Shown in pieces: positions 8,261 to 17,006 of a stretch of 64,000 bases of DNA. The position numbers and the translations under genes were made by a program. The stretch spans positions 124,001-188,000 of the forward strand of contig JAHBVJ010000005.1 in assembly GCA_019637615.1 (NCBI GenBank), in the 5' to 3' direction. This DNA comes from Anaerolineae bacterium (GTDB lineage Bacteria > Chloroflexota > Anaerolineae > Aggregatilineales > UBA2796). The notes beneath the pieces were generated by a model. The model made no database searches and was not told the origin of the DNA. It saw only the letters and a list, made by a program, of their open reading frames with translations. Position 1 is the first letter of the stretch, and every line of letters starts with the position of its first letter.

Positions 8261-9403
8261 ATGAAACGTATCGCTTTTCTTTGTTTACTGATCGTTCTGG
8301 GAACCATCTCTGTTGCCCGACCTGCTGCCGCTCACAATACCACCACACCACGGCAGGCCAATTACCAATCCGAGTACGATCCAAAGGCGTGCTTCCAAGC
8401 CGCCACCAACAACGACAAAATGGTCAGCTTCCCGAAGAAGGAAGGCCCATACACCATCGGCCTTAGCAATTCCTTCATCGGCAACGCGTGGCGCACGCAG
8501 ATGATCCAGATGGCAAAAGCGTGGGCAGAACTGCCCGAAATCAAGCCCATGATCAAGGAATTGGTCGTGGTGAGCACGGGCGAAGATGTCGAAGCGCAGA
8601 TCGCCGCGATGGACAACATGATCGCGCTGGGCGTCGATGCGATCATCCTGAACGCCGCTACACCAACGGGCTTTGACGCGGTCATCCGCCGCGCCTCCGA
8701 AGCTGGCATCATCGTCGTTTCCTTCGACAACATCGTGTCCGCCCCAGAAGCCGTCTTGGTCAACGAAGATCAGGTCGAATTCGGGCGCGTGATGGCGGAA
8801 GACCTCTCCAAGCGCATCAACAACAAAGGTAATGTCGTGCTGGTCAACGGCGTGCCCGGAACCAGCGTCGATACCGACCGCAACACGGGCGCGAAATCCG
8901 AATTCGCCAAGCACCCAGACATCAAGATCATCGCGGAGCTGGAAGGCCAGTGGGGCAGCGGTGTTGCCCAACAAGTGATGGCTGACTTCCTCGCCACCCA
9001 GCCGAAGATCGACGGTGTGTGGATTCAGGGCGGCGGCCCCGGCGTGATCAAGGCCTTTGATGACGCCAAGGTACCTCTCGTCCCGATGGCTGGCGAAGCT
9101 GAAAACGGCTTCCGCAAGGCGCTGGCGGAACGCGGCAAAGATGGCCTCGTAGGCATCTCGGTCGGTCAGACCCCCGGTATGGTGAACGTCTCGATGCAAG
9201 CTGCGCTCGAACTGCTCAAGGGCACCGAGCTGCCGCGCGTGATCGCGATGCCGCTGCCGATGGTGACCAGCGAAGACGTCAAGGAAGGCGTGCATTATTT
9301 CGCTGACCTTCCCGATGACTTCTTCACGCCGATCAAGATTCCCGTCTGCGGCGTTGACCTTAACCCAGACGAAATTCTTGCCGTCAAGGTAGACGAAAAG
9401 TAA
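8261..9403 (+). CDS. sugar ABC transporter periplasmic-type substrate-binding protein (ribose/xylose class)
   Basis: 380 residues. The N-terminus MKRIAFLCLLIVLGTISVARPAAA is a Sec signal peptide with an AxA cleavage site. The mature part has the type I binding-protein fold of the RbsB family: IGLSNSFIGNAWR at the first ligand face, ALGVDAIILNAATPTGFD, and later KIDGVWIQGGGPGVIKA. These proteins capture pentoses, hexoses or related small molecules and deliver them to an RbsA/RbsC pump, encoded directly downstream. The ribosome site AAGGAG lies about 10 bases before ATG. A 250-base leader with a hairpin separates it from the aldehyde dehydrogenase. The ligand cannot be named. Confidence 0.88.
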   Translation: MKRIAFLCLLIVLGTISVARPAAAHNTTTPRQANYQSEYDPKACFQAATNNDKMVSFPKKEGPYTIGLSNSFIGNAWRTQMIQMAKAWAELPEIKPMIKELVVVSTGEDVEAQIAAMDNMIALGVDAIILNAATPTGFDAVIRRASEAGIIVVSFDNIVSAPEAVLVNEDQVEFGRVMAEDLSKRINNKGNVVLVNGVPGTSVDTDRNTGAKSEFAKHPDIKIIAELEGQWGSGVAQQVMADFLATQPKIDGVWIQGGGPGVIKAFDDAKVPLVPMAGEAENGFRKALAERGKDGLVGISVGQTPGMVNVSMQAALELLKGTELPRVIAMPLPMVTSEDVKEGVHYFADLPDDFFTPIKIPVCGVDLNPDEILAVKVDEK

Positions 9404-9416
9404 ACCGATCCTGTTG

Positions 9417-9452
9417 AGGTTGGGCGCGGACACACGTTCCGCCCAACCTTTC
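9417..9452 (+). terminator. intercistronic hairpin after the binding-protein gene
   Basis: AGGTTGGGCG (9417-9426) pairs perfectly with CGCCCAACCT (9440-9449), followed by TTC. It lies between the binding protein and the ATPase and is likely a partial terminator or 3'-end stabiliser that lets the binding protein be made in excess. Confidence 0.65.
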
Positions 9453-9480
9453 ATGCTTGACGATACAGGAGGTGGGGTCG

Positions 9481-11049
9481 ATGCCCAATTCGAACGGCAC
9501 AGCGGCGGTCGAAGCACGCGATATTACCAAACGCTTCGGCGGGATCACCGCGCTCAATAATGCTTCGTTTAGCTGCCAAGCAGGCAGCATTCACGCGCTT
9601 ATCGGGGAAAACGGTGCGGGCAAAAGCACCATGATCAAAGTCCTGTCGGGCGTGGTCACGCCTGATTCGGGCACGATCCTGATCAATGGGCAGCAGACGA
9701 CGGTGCATTCTCCGGCGGACGCGGCACGACAAGGCGTTGTGGCGGTCTTCCAAGAACTTTCGCTAATGCCGCAGCTCACCGTAGCGGAAAATATCTACAT
9801 CACCAATCCGCCGCGCAACCGGCTAGGATTGATCGACCACAAGCAGTTGAATGCACGTACCCACGAATTTTGCGCCGAACTGGGCTTCGAGCAGCTTGAT
9901 CCGGATGCGCTGGTGAGTGAAATCCCGCTGGCACAGCGGCAATTGGTCGAGATTGCCAAGGCACTCTCGCGTAAGCCCAAAGTGCTGATCTTGGATGAAG
10001 GCACATCGGCGCTGTCGATTCATGATGTGCGCCTCGTGTTTCAGGTGATCCGTCGGCTGCGCGATGAAGGCCGTTCGGTGATTTTTATTTCGCACCGCAT
10101 GAGCGAAGTGGACGAGATCGCGGATACGCTGACGATCTTCCGCGATGGCGAGGACGTCGGCTCGTTCGCGATGGGTAACGTGAGCCGTGACGAGATGGTG
10201 CAGTTGATGATCGGGCGCAAGCTGGAACAGGTTTACCCGCCCAAGCCAACCATCACCGCGCAACAGCGCCAACCTTTGCTAAACGTCCACAACCTCGGTT
10301 GGGAACAAGCGCTGAACGACATCAGCTTCGAAATCGGCAAAGGCGAAATCGTCGGACTAGGCGGCTTGGATGGGCAGGGGCAAGGTGAACTGCTCTTTTC
10401 GCTGTTCGGGCTGCTGCGCGGGATGCGCGGGACGATCAGCATCGACGGGCAGCCGACGCATATCAACGGGCCAGCCGACGCCGCTAACGCGGGCATCAAT
10501 CTGGCACTGATCCCCGAAGACCGCAAAACCGAAGGCTTAATCTTGCCGATGTCCGTGGGCAGCAACATCTCGCTGTCTATTATTGACCGCGTGGCGAAAC
10601 TCGGCCTGATCGACGCCAAGCAAGAGCAAACTAGCATTCAGCGCACCGTTGAGCGGTTACAGATCAAGACGCCTTCGGCGCGATTGAAGGCACGGGGATT
10701 GAGCGGCGGCAATCAGCAGAAATTGGTGATCGGCAAATGGCTGCTGACGGAAGCCAAGCTGTACCTGCTGCATGACCCAACGCGCGGCATCGATGTGGGC
10801 ACCAAGCAAGAAATATACCAGTTGATGCGCACGCTGGCAGATAACGGCGCTGGCATCCTGTTTTTTTCCACCGAACTCAGCGAATTAGTGGGCATGTGTG
10901 ATCGTGTGCTCGTGCTTTATGAGGGGCGCGTGTTCCGCGAACTTGTGGCATCCGAGATTACCGAAGAAAATATCGTTTCGGCAGCGCTCGGCCTCGAACA
11001 ACCCACCGTCGCGGATCGGCTGATCCCTGTGAGCAGCGCAAGTTTTTAA
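9481..11049 (+). CDS. sugar ABC transporter ATP-binding protein (RbsA/MglA-type, two ATPase domains)
   Basis: 522 residues with tandem ATPase domains. The first has Walker A GENGAGKST and Walker B VLILDEGTSAL; its signature is degenerate (LAQRQLVEI). The second lacks a normal Walker A (GLGGLDGQGQGEL) but has an intact signature LSGGNQQKLVIGKWL, the usual asymmetry of RbsA-class proteins. I start at ATG 9481 because a strong AGGAGG lies at 9467-9472; a TTG at 9457 would add eight residues. It energises the two permeases encoded next (11062 and 12137) with the binding protein at 8261, forming a complete importer. Confidence 0.93.
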   Translation: MPNSNGTAAVEARDITKRFGGITALNNASFSCQAGSIHALIGENGAGKSTMIKVLSGVVTPDSGTILINGQQTTVHSPADAARQGVVAVFQELSLMPQLTVAENIYITNPPRNRLGLIDHKQLNARTHEFCAELGFEQLDPDALVSEIPLAQRQLVEIAKALSRKPKVLILDEGTSALSIHDVRLVFQVIRRLRDEGRSVIFISHRMSEVDEIADTLTIFRDGEDVGSFAMGNVSRDEMVQLMIGRKLEQVYPPKPTITAQQRQPLLNVHNLGWEQALNDISFEIGKGEIVGLGGLDGQGQGELLFSLFGLLRGMRGTISIDGQPTHINGPADAANAGINLALIPEDRKTEGLILPMSVGSNISLSIIDRVAKLGLIDAKQEQTSIQRTVERLQIKTPSARLKARGLSGGNQQKLVIGKWLLTEAKLYLLHDPTRGIDVGTKQEIYQLMRTLADNGAGILFFSTELSELVGMCDRVLVLYEGRVFRELVASEITEENIVSAALGLEQPTVADRLIPVSSASF

Positions 11050-11061
11050 AGAGATTTATTA

Positions 11062-12123
11062 ATGACAACTACAGCCGTTACTGCGAGTATCCCTAACGCA
11101 TCCCCGATCCGGCGCTTTTTTAGCCGCCATTTCCGGGTGGTGCTTACTTATGTTATTTTGCTCGTTCTACTTTCCGTGAATATCCGCCTCAACGAGCGTT
11201 TCTTCACGCCACCGGTGATTACCTCGACCTTCAACCAGAGCATGACGCTGGTATTCGCGGGGATGGCGCAAACCTCGGTGGTGGTGACGGGCGGCATCGA
11301 TCTTTCGGTTGGCCCCGTGATCAGCCTGTCGAATTCGGTGGCTTCGGCGGTCTTTGCTGACAGTTTCTTCGGGATCGTAGGCACCATCGTGCTCGTGCTG
11401 CTGGTTGGCGCATTGTGCGGGCTGATCAACGGCCTGATCATCGTGTACGGGCGGTTGCAGCCGATCATCGTGACGCTGGCGACGGCGTCCGTGTATAGCG
11501 GCATCGCGCTGTACGTGCGTCCGCGCCCCGGTGGGTTCGTGCCGCGCGTCTACGGCGATTTGCTGACGACGCGGTTGTCTACGCTGCTGCAACCATTGCT
11601 CGGCAAAGAAGTCGTCACCAACTCGATCTTCGATTTCATTCCGGCGTCTGCTATTCTGCTGCTGATCGTGCTGCTCGTCGTGTGGATACCGTTCCGGCGT
11701 TCCAAGTTGGGACTGTGGGTTTACGCCATCGGCAGCAACCAGAGCGCGGCGTACATGAGCGGCGTCAACGTCAACCGCACGAAGGTCGCCGCTTACGTGA
11801 TGTGCGGCGTGTTCGCGGCGATTGCGGGGCTGTTCCTGACCGCGCAGACATTATCCGGCGACGCCACCAAAGGCGGCATCTTCACATTGCAATCCATCGC
11901 CGTCGTGGTATTGGGCGGTACATCGCTGTTCGGCGGGTCAGGCGGCGTGATCGGCACCATCGCGGGCGCGTTCGTGCTGCCTGTCATCCGCAGCATTTTG
12001 TTCTTCGGCAGGATCGATCCGCTCCAGCAACCTCTGTGGGAAGGCATCGTGCTGCTGCTGGCAGTCGCGGCGGGAGCCAGCCGCATTTTTACCGTCAAAA
12101 ATCGTCTAGACGTGCTGCGGTAG
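11062..12123 (+). CDS. sugar ABC transporter permease (RbsC class), first copy
   Basis: 353 residues with about eight to ten hydrophobic segments. The family hallmarks are VVTGGIDLSVGPVISLSN near residue 75, the loop NGLIIVYGRLQPIIVTLATAS, and AVVVLGGTSLFGGSGGVIG near 300. It lies 12 bases after the ATPase gene. With the following permease it probably forms a heterodimeric membrane channel, as in transporters where two different RbsC-like subunits replace a homodimer. Confidence 0.9.
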   Translation: MTTTAVTASIPNASPIRRFFSRHFRVVLTYVILLVLLSVNIRLNERFFTPPVITSTFNQSMTLVFAGMAQTSVVVTGGIDLSVGPVISLSNSVASAVFADSFFGIVGTIVLVLLVGALCGLINGLIIVYGRLQPIIVTLATASVYSGIALYVRPRPGGFVPRVYGDLLTTRLSTLLQPLLGKEVVTNSIFDFIPASAILLLIVLLVVWIPFRRSKLGLWVYAIGSNQSAAYMSGVNVNRTKVAAYVMCGVFAAIAGLFLTAQTLSGDATKGGIFTLQSIAVVVLGGTSLFGGSGGVIGTIAGAFVLPVIRSILFFGRIDPLQQPLWEGIVLLLAVAAGASRIFTVKNRLDVLR

Positions 12124-12136
12124 GAGATATTCAACT

Positions 12137-13141
12137 ATGACGACTGGTTCTCCTACCGCGAATACACGCTTTCCCCTAGCGCGCTGGTTCAACGGCCTAG
12201 AGCGCGAACAACGCAACGTCGTGATCGCCTATGCGATGATCTTATTGTTGATCGTCGTTGGCACCATCTTCATCACACCGAATTTCGCGTCGCCCACCTT
12301 TCTCGTGCAGCAGCTACGGCAAGCCTCGTTTCTGGGCATCATCGCCGCCGGACAAATGGCAGTGATCTTGACGGGCAACATCGATCTGTCGGTCAGTTGG
12401 ACGCTCAATCTCGCGGCTGTGCTGGCGACTTCGGTGGCGGCAGGACAAAACGGCAATCTGCTGCAAGGAGTTCTCGTCGGGTTGGGCGTGGGCGTTATCG
12501 TCGGCCTGATCAATGGCATCGGTGTGGCGTATTTGCGCGTGCCGTCGATGGTGCTGACGCTGGGCATGAATACGCTGCTTAAGGGCGTGATCGTGGTTTA
12601 CAACGGCTCGGCACCGAAGTTCGAGCAAGCGCCGCCCTTCTTGAACTGGCTATCGACTGAGATTCTGGGCGGGGTGCTGCCCGTCGTGGTTATCTTGTGG
12701 GCGCTGATCTCACTGCTGAATTACGTCGTGCTCGACCGCAGCACGTTGGGACGCAAAACCTACGCGGTAGGCAACAATGAGGTGGCGTCATATCTCTCCG
12801 GTGTGCGCACGCGGCGGGTATTGATCGGCGCGTTTGTGTTGAGCGGTGTGATGAACGCGCTGGCGGGGCTGCTGATCGCGGGGAACGCGGGACGCAGTTT
12901 CAACGAGATGGGCGAGCCGTACTTGCTGCCCGCCATCGCTGCCGTGATCATCGGCGGTACGTCGATTCTGGGCGGTTCTGGCAAATATCTGGGCACAGTG
13001 GCGGGCGTGATCATCATCCGGCTGCTGGACAGCGCCCTCAACATCGTGCAGGTGCCGCCCGCCATGCGCGATATTACTTTTGGCTTGGTCATCCTAGCCA
13101 TGCTGTTCCTATATGGGCGTGCCGAGAAAACACGCGAATAG
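12137..13141 (+). CDS. sugar ABC transporter permease (RbsC class), second copy
   Basis: 334 residues. It carries the same hallmarks as its neighbour: VILTGNIDLSVSWTLNL, NGIGVAYLRVPSMVLTLGMN and AAVIIGGTSILGGSGKYLG. The two permeases are clearly diverged from each other, so this is an old paralogy rather than a recent duplication. It is 13 bases downstream of the first permease and closes the transporter operon; a 199-base gap with no clear terminator follows before the next solute-binding protein. Confidence 0.9.
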   Translation: MTTGSPTANTRFPLARWFNGLEREQRNVVIAYAMILLLIVVGTIFITPNFASPTFLVQQLRQASFLGIIAAGQMAVILTGNIDLSVSWTLNLAAVLATSVAAGQNGNLLQGVLVGLGVGVIVGLINGIGVAYLRVPSMVLTLGMNTLLKGVIVVYNGSAPKFEQAPPFLNWLSTEILGGVLPVVVILWALISLLNYVVLDRSTLGRKTYAVGNNEVASYLSGVRTRRVLIGAFVLSGVMNALAGLLIAGNAGRSFNEMGEPYLLPAIAAVIIGGTSILGGSGKYLGTVAGVIIIRLLDSALNIVQVPPAMRDITFGLVILAMLFLYGRAEKTRE

Positions 13142-13340
13142 GAACGGCACATCAAAACTTAGCTAATTTGCTTACATGTACCCGACGAGACCTAGCCGCC
13201 CTCGTGGGGAATTCGTGAACAAGGCTGTGAGGTTCATCAATATGGGGGTGGCGTGCAAAGGAAGGAGGCCGGTCGATAAGCACGACGTGAGGCATTCGCA
13301 AAAAGTTGTCCGAAAATAGTTCAATTCAGGAGAAATAACC

Positions 13341-14744
13341 GTGAACAAGAAAATGAGCCGTAGAAAGTTCCTGATCTCTGGTGCTGGCGCAGGCGCTGCC
13401 CTGATCGCCGCTGCCGCCGGAGGGCAAGTGCCCGTGACGTTCGCACAGGACAATCCTACCGCGACACCACTGCCACTGCCTTCGGGCGCGGCTGGTAAGC
13501 TGACCGTGATCCACAGAACCGAATACTTCGAGGATGTGCAGACCATTTTCCGTGATACCGTCACCAAGTACGCGACGGATAAGAAAATCGAGCTGGACAT
13601 TTCTACGGCAAACCCGGAGCAGTTCGGGGACTTTACCGCGAAGATGCAGGCTGCCGTGCAGGCTGGCAACCCGCCCGATCTCGGCTATCACACCATTCAG
13701 ATCACGCAGTTACATGCGCTTGACCTCGTAGAAGATGTGACGGACGTGGTCGATAAGGCGATCAGCATGTATGGCGATGTCGTACCCAAGACCGCCGCCG
13801 ATAACGCTATGTTCGATGGCAAGTGGTGGGCCGTACCGTTCATCAGCATCACGGGTGCATGGTTTGCCCGCAAAGATGTGTTCGAAGCGAAGGGTATCGA
13901 CGTGCAGACGCTCGATACGTGGGATAAGCGTCGTGAAGCAGCGCTGGCAGTATCTGATCCCGCTAACAAAATGTGGGGCTGGGGCATCACGATCAACCAG
14001 AGCGGTGATGGTTTCGGCTTCCTCGTCGGCGTGATCCAGAGCTTCGGCGGCAGTTTCACGGACGAAACAGGTCTAAAGGTCACTTTCAACTCACCCGAAA
14101 CAATCGCGGCGGCGAACTGGCTGAAGGAAACCTACTCCAGCGAGAAGTATAAGCCAATGCTGCCTCCGGGCATCGAAAGCTGGACGGACTCCAGCAACAA
14201 CGAGGCTTATCTAGCCGGCACTATCGCGCTCACGCTGAATCAGCCGAGCGTCTATGCGAAGGCTAAGAAAGATAAGAATCCCGTTTTCGAAAATACGGCA
14301 ATTCTGCACGGCCCCAAGACACTTGATGGACGGTTGTTAGAGGCCGGTTCGAGTGGTTGGTTGACGATCTTTAAAGGCTCCAAGAATATTGACGTAGCTA
14401 AGGACTTGATCTACACATTGCTCGATCCGACGAACTCTGTCGCGATGGCGAAGGTCGCCGGTGGTCTGGTTTTCCCCGCCTACAAGAACCTGTGGACGGA
14501 CGATCTGATCAAGGCCGACCCGAACTTCGAGGTCATTCGTCAGATTCAGTTCAACCCAGATGTTTACTACGGAACGTCGCATCCAGCGAAACCCAACGCG
14601 CTGATTGCCGCGATCCAGAGCCAGTCCATCCCCAACCAGATGATGGCGAACATCATCAACAATGGGATGAGCGTGGAAGACGCCGTGAAAGAAGCGCACG
14701 ACCGCATTGTGCAAATCTTCGAAGAGGGTGGCGCGCCACAATAG
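13341..14744 (+). CDS. extracellular solute-binding protein family 1 (carbohydrate), Tat-type leader
   Basis: 467 residues. The N-terminus MNKKMSRRKFLISGAGAGAA has a twin-arginine motif (SRRKFL) and a hydrophobic core, so export is probably by Tat. The mature protein has the family 1 pattern (AAVQAGNPPDLGYH, then WWAVPFISITGAWFARKDVFE) seen in maltose, glycerol-phosphate and oligosaccharide binders. A ribosome site AGGAG lies about 10 bases upstream. The gene is followed by a hairpin and then the fused permease gene at 14959, which is its likely membrane partner. The ligand is unknown. Confidence 0.87.
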   Translation: MNKKMSRRKFLISGAGAGAALIAAAAGGQVPVTFAQDNPTATPLPLPSGAAGKLTVIHRTEYFEDVQTIFRDTVTKYATDKKIELDISTANPEQFGDFTAKMQAAVQAGNPPDLGYHTIQITQLHALDLVEDVTDVVDKAISMYGDVVPKTAADNAMFDGKWWAVPFISITGAWFARKDVFEAKGIDVQTLDTWDKRREAALAVSDPANKMWGWGITINQSGDGFGFLVGVIQSFGGSFTDETGLKVTFNSPETIAAANWLKETYSSEKYKPMLPPGIESWTDSSNNEAYLAGTIALTLNQPSVYAKAKKDKNPVFENTAILHGPKTLDGRLLEAGSSGWLTIFKGSKNIDVAKDLIYTLLDPTNSVAMAKVAGGLVFPAYKNLWTDDLIKADPNFEVIRQIQFNPDVYYGTSHPAKPNALIAAIQSQSIPNQMMANIINNGMSVEDAVKEAHDRIVQIFEEGGAPQ

Positions 14745-14762
14745 TCACCACTCGCCTAGTCG

Positions 14763-14792
14763 GAGGGAGCGGCTTCGGTCGCTCTCTCTCTT
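14763..14792 (+). terminator. hairpin with UUCG loop after the solute-binding protein
   Basis: GGGAGCGGC (14765-14773), loop TTCG, then GTCGCTCTC (14778-14786) with two G-U pairs, followed by a pyrimidine run TCTCTT. It is likely an attenuating terminator between the binding protein and the permease gene. Confidence 0.6.
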
Positions 14793-14958
14793 GGGGAAGC
14801 GCTCAGGGTATCACCCTTTGAGCCGAATCGACGTGAATTGACTGATATACAAATTCAATGGCGTTATCAATCAGGTGGAGTAGGGGTAAAGTTGCGAAAA
14901 CTGATGATACAAACGCACAAGTTACCAACGAAAAGGTTCTGAGTGAAAGATAGTTACT

Positions 14959-16917
14959 ATGGATAAACGACTTGAGCTGGAAGTGTCATCAACGTTGTCA
15001 CGCGGCTCGGCTGCTAACCATACCCGGCGCATCGAGCGTCTCCTTGGACGAGACTGGCGGATAGCGCTACCTTTCGTCTTGCCCGTGGTGATTATCATGG
15101 TCGGGCTGATCGCGTGGCCTTTCATCAACGCCATTTTGCTCAGTATGACTACGCGCTCGTTGATCAACGGCACGACGCAATACGTCGGTATGTCCAATTA
15201 TGCGCGGTTGCTCACCGATACCGACTTCATCGTATCTGTCAAGAATACGCTGACTTTTACCTTCGCGTCGGTGGGCGTCAAATTTGTCGTCGGGATGGGA
15301 ATCGCGCTGCTGCTGCATGGGAAGCTGCCCTTCCGCAATGTCCTAACAGGCTTGATGTTGCTGCCGTGGATCGTGCCAGAAGTAGTGACCGCGCTAACAT
15401 GGCGCAGCATCTACGACCCGATCTTCGGCGGGTTGAATCCGCTCTTACAAGGGCTAGGTCTCATCAGCCGACCGATGGCGTGGTTAGCTGAACCCGCGCT
15501 GGCAATGCCGAGTGTGATTGCGGTCAACGTCTGGAAAGGCATACCTTTCTACACGATTCTGCTGCTGGCAGGTCTCAAGGCAATTGACCGCGAACAGTAC
15601 GAAGCCGCCGAAGTGGACGGTGCCAGCGTGATCCAGCGCTTCCGGCACATTACGCTGCCCGGTTTACGATATGTGATCATTGTCACGGTGCTGCTGTCGT
15701 TTATTTCGACCTTTAACACATTCGGATTGATTTACCTGATGACAGGTGGTGGCCCGGGCGGTGCCACGCGGCTCTTCTCGATCCTTGCCTACGAGAAAGC
15801 CATCATCGGATTGCGCTTTGGGCCGGGAGTGGCAACTGCGTTAAGTATCGCGCCGTTCATGGCTCTAATCATTTTCGTGTTATCAAGAATCATGCAGCCT
15901 GAAACACGCGCACATCTCAAGAAAAATGAAACCATCTTTGATCGCGTGCTTGGGTGGCTTGGTAAGCTATTAGTCGCTTTGCTTGACCTGCTGTTCCTGC
16001 CCTTTGAGTGGGTAAACGAACAATTGGGAAGGTTGATTAAAAGCGTCGCCCATTTGGTCAACTATCATCCGCAGCCGCTGAAGCGATCCGAACGCGAGCG
16101 AGTCGGGATCGTGACTCGTTTGGTGTTACTGCTGCCGATCTTGGTATTCGTGCTCTTCCCCTTTTACTGGATCATCATTACATCGTTCAAGACTGACCTC
16201 CAAATTCAGCGCTACACATCGATCTTCTGGCCTGAGCCTTGGACGTTGGAACAGCACCGTTCGCTTCTGCAAGATACACCTTTCCTGACGTGGTTCCGCA
16301 ATACCGCCATCGTAGCCACCACCAGTACTGCACTCTCGGTCATCGTAGCGGCTCTTGCTGCTTATGCCATCGCGCGGTTGAAGTTTACCGGGTCGGGGCT
16401 GCTTACCACGCTGCTGTTGATTACCTATCTACTGCCCGGATCGCTACTGTTCATCCCGCTGTACCGCATTCTGACCGACATCGGAGTAATCAATTCGTAT
16501 GGAGCGCTGATACTTACGTATCCCACTTTCTTAATGCCGTTCGCAACGTGGGTAATGCTCGGCTATTTCCGCTCGATTCCGGTAGATCTGGAAGAAGCAG
16601 CGATGATCGATGGTGCCAACCGGTTTGTGGCGTTTTGGCGCGTGACACTGCCTCTTGCCGCGCCCGCGCTGCTGTCGGTGACTCTGTTCGCGTTCACCAA
16701 CGCATGGAACGAGTTCTTGTTCGCGTTCGTGTTCATCACCAGCGAGAATTTGAAAACGCTGCCCGTTGGGCTGCAATTGCTGGTCTTTGGTGACATCTAT
16801 CCGTGGGGCAAGTTAATGTCCGCCTCGCTACTGATGGCGATCCCCGTCGTCATCGTGTACATCTATGCGCAACGCTATCTGGTAGAAGGTCTAACCGCCG
16901 GAAGTGTGAAGGGGTAA
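14959..16917 (+). CDS. fused sugar ABC permease (MalF-like + MalG-like in one chain)
   Basis: 652 residues, about twice a normal permease. The N-terminal half (about 30-315) has six membrane segments and the ATPase-docking EAA loop EAAEVDGASVIQRF at about 214. The C-terminal half (about 380-652) starts a second permease (LLLPILVFVLFPFYWIIITSFK) and has a second EAA loop EEAAMIDGANRFVAF at about 544. A 65-residue linker joins them. Both halves are normally separate proteins, so this is a genuine fusion with both docking loops intact. No ATPase gene lies nearby; a shared MsmK/MalK-type ATPase from elsewhere is presumed. Confidence 0.88.
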   Translation: MDKRLELEVSSTLSRGSAANHTRRIERLLGRDWRIALPFVLPVVIIMVGLIAWPFINAILLSMTTRSLINGTTQYVGMSNYARLLTDTDFIVSVKNTLTFTFASVGVKFVVGMGIALLLHGKLPFRNVLTGLMLLPWIVPEVVTALTWRSIYDPIFGGLNPLLQGLGLISRPMAWLAEPALAMPSVIAVNVWKGIPFYTILLLAGLKAIDREQYEAAEVDGASVIQRFRHITLPGLRYVIIVTVLLSFISTFNTFGLIYLMTGGGPGGATRLFSILAYEKAIIGLRFGPGVATALSIAPFMALIIFVLSRIMQPETRAHLKKNETIFDRVLGWLGKLLVALLDLLFLPFEWVNEQLGRLIKSVAHLVNYHPQPLKRSERERVGIVTRLVLLLPILVFVLFPFYWIIITSFKTDLQIQRYTSIFWPEPWTLEQHRSLLQDTPFLTWFRNTAIVATTSTALSVIVAALAAYAIARLKFTGSGLLTTLLLITYLLPGSLLFIPLYRILTDIGVINSYGALILTYPTFLMPFATWVMLGYFRSIPVDLEEAAMIDGANRFVAFWRVTLPLAAPALLSVTLFAFTNAWNEFLFAFVFITSENLKTLPVGLQLLVFGDIYPWGKLMSASLLMAIPVVIVYIYAQRYLVEGLTAGSVKG

Positions 16918-16965
16918 AACCCGTCGGGGATTTGCCTTTCATATGCAGATCGTTGATGAAGCATC

Positions 16966-16995
16966 CTCACCCTTTCCAGTACCGGAAAGGGTGAG
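16966..16995. terminator. bidirectional terminator hairpin between convergent genes
   Basis: CTCACCCTTTCC (16966-16977) pairs perfectly with GGAAAGGGTGAG (16984-16995) around a six-base loop. It lies between the stop of the fused permease (plus) and the stop of the receiver-kinase (minus), so it can serve both. Confidence 0.75.
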
Positions 16996-17006
16996 TGATT
17001 CTAGGG

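Noticed and set aside
6571..8307. 578-codon open frame on the minus strand
   Set aside because: It is antisense to the well-supported aldehyde dehydrogenase, shows no domain pattern, and its His/Arg-rich composition is typical of shadow frames in GC-rich genes.
8285..9517. 410-codon minus-strand frame
   Set aside because: Antisense to the substrate-binding protein; no recognisable motif and biased composition.
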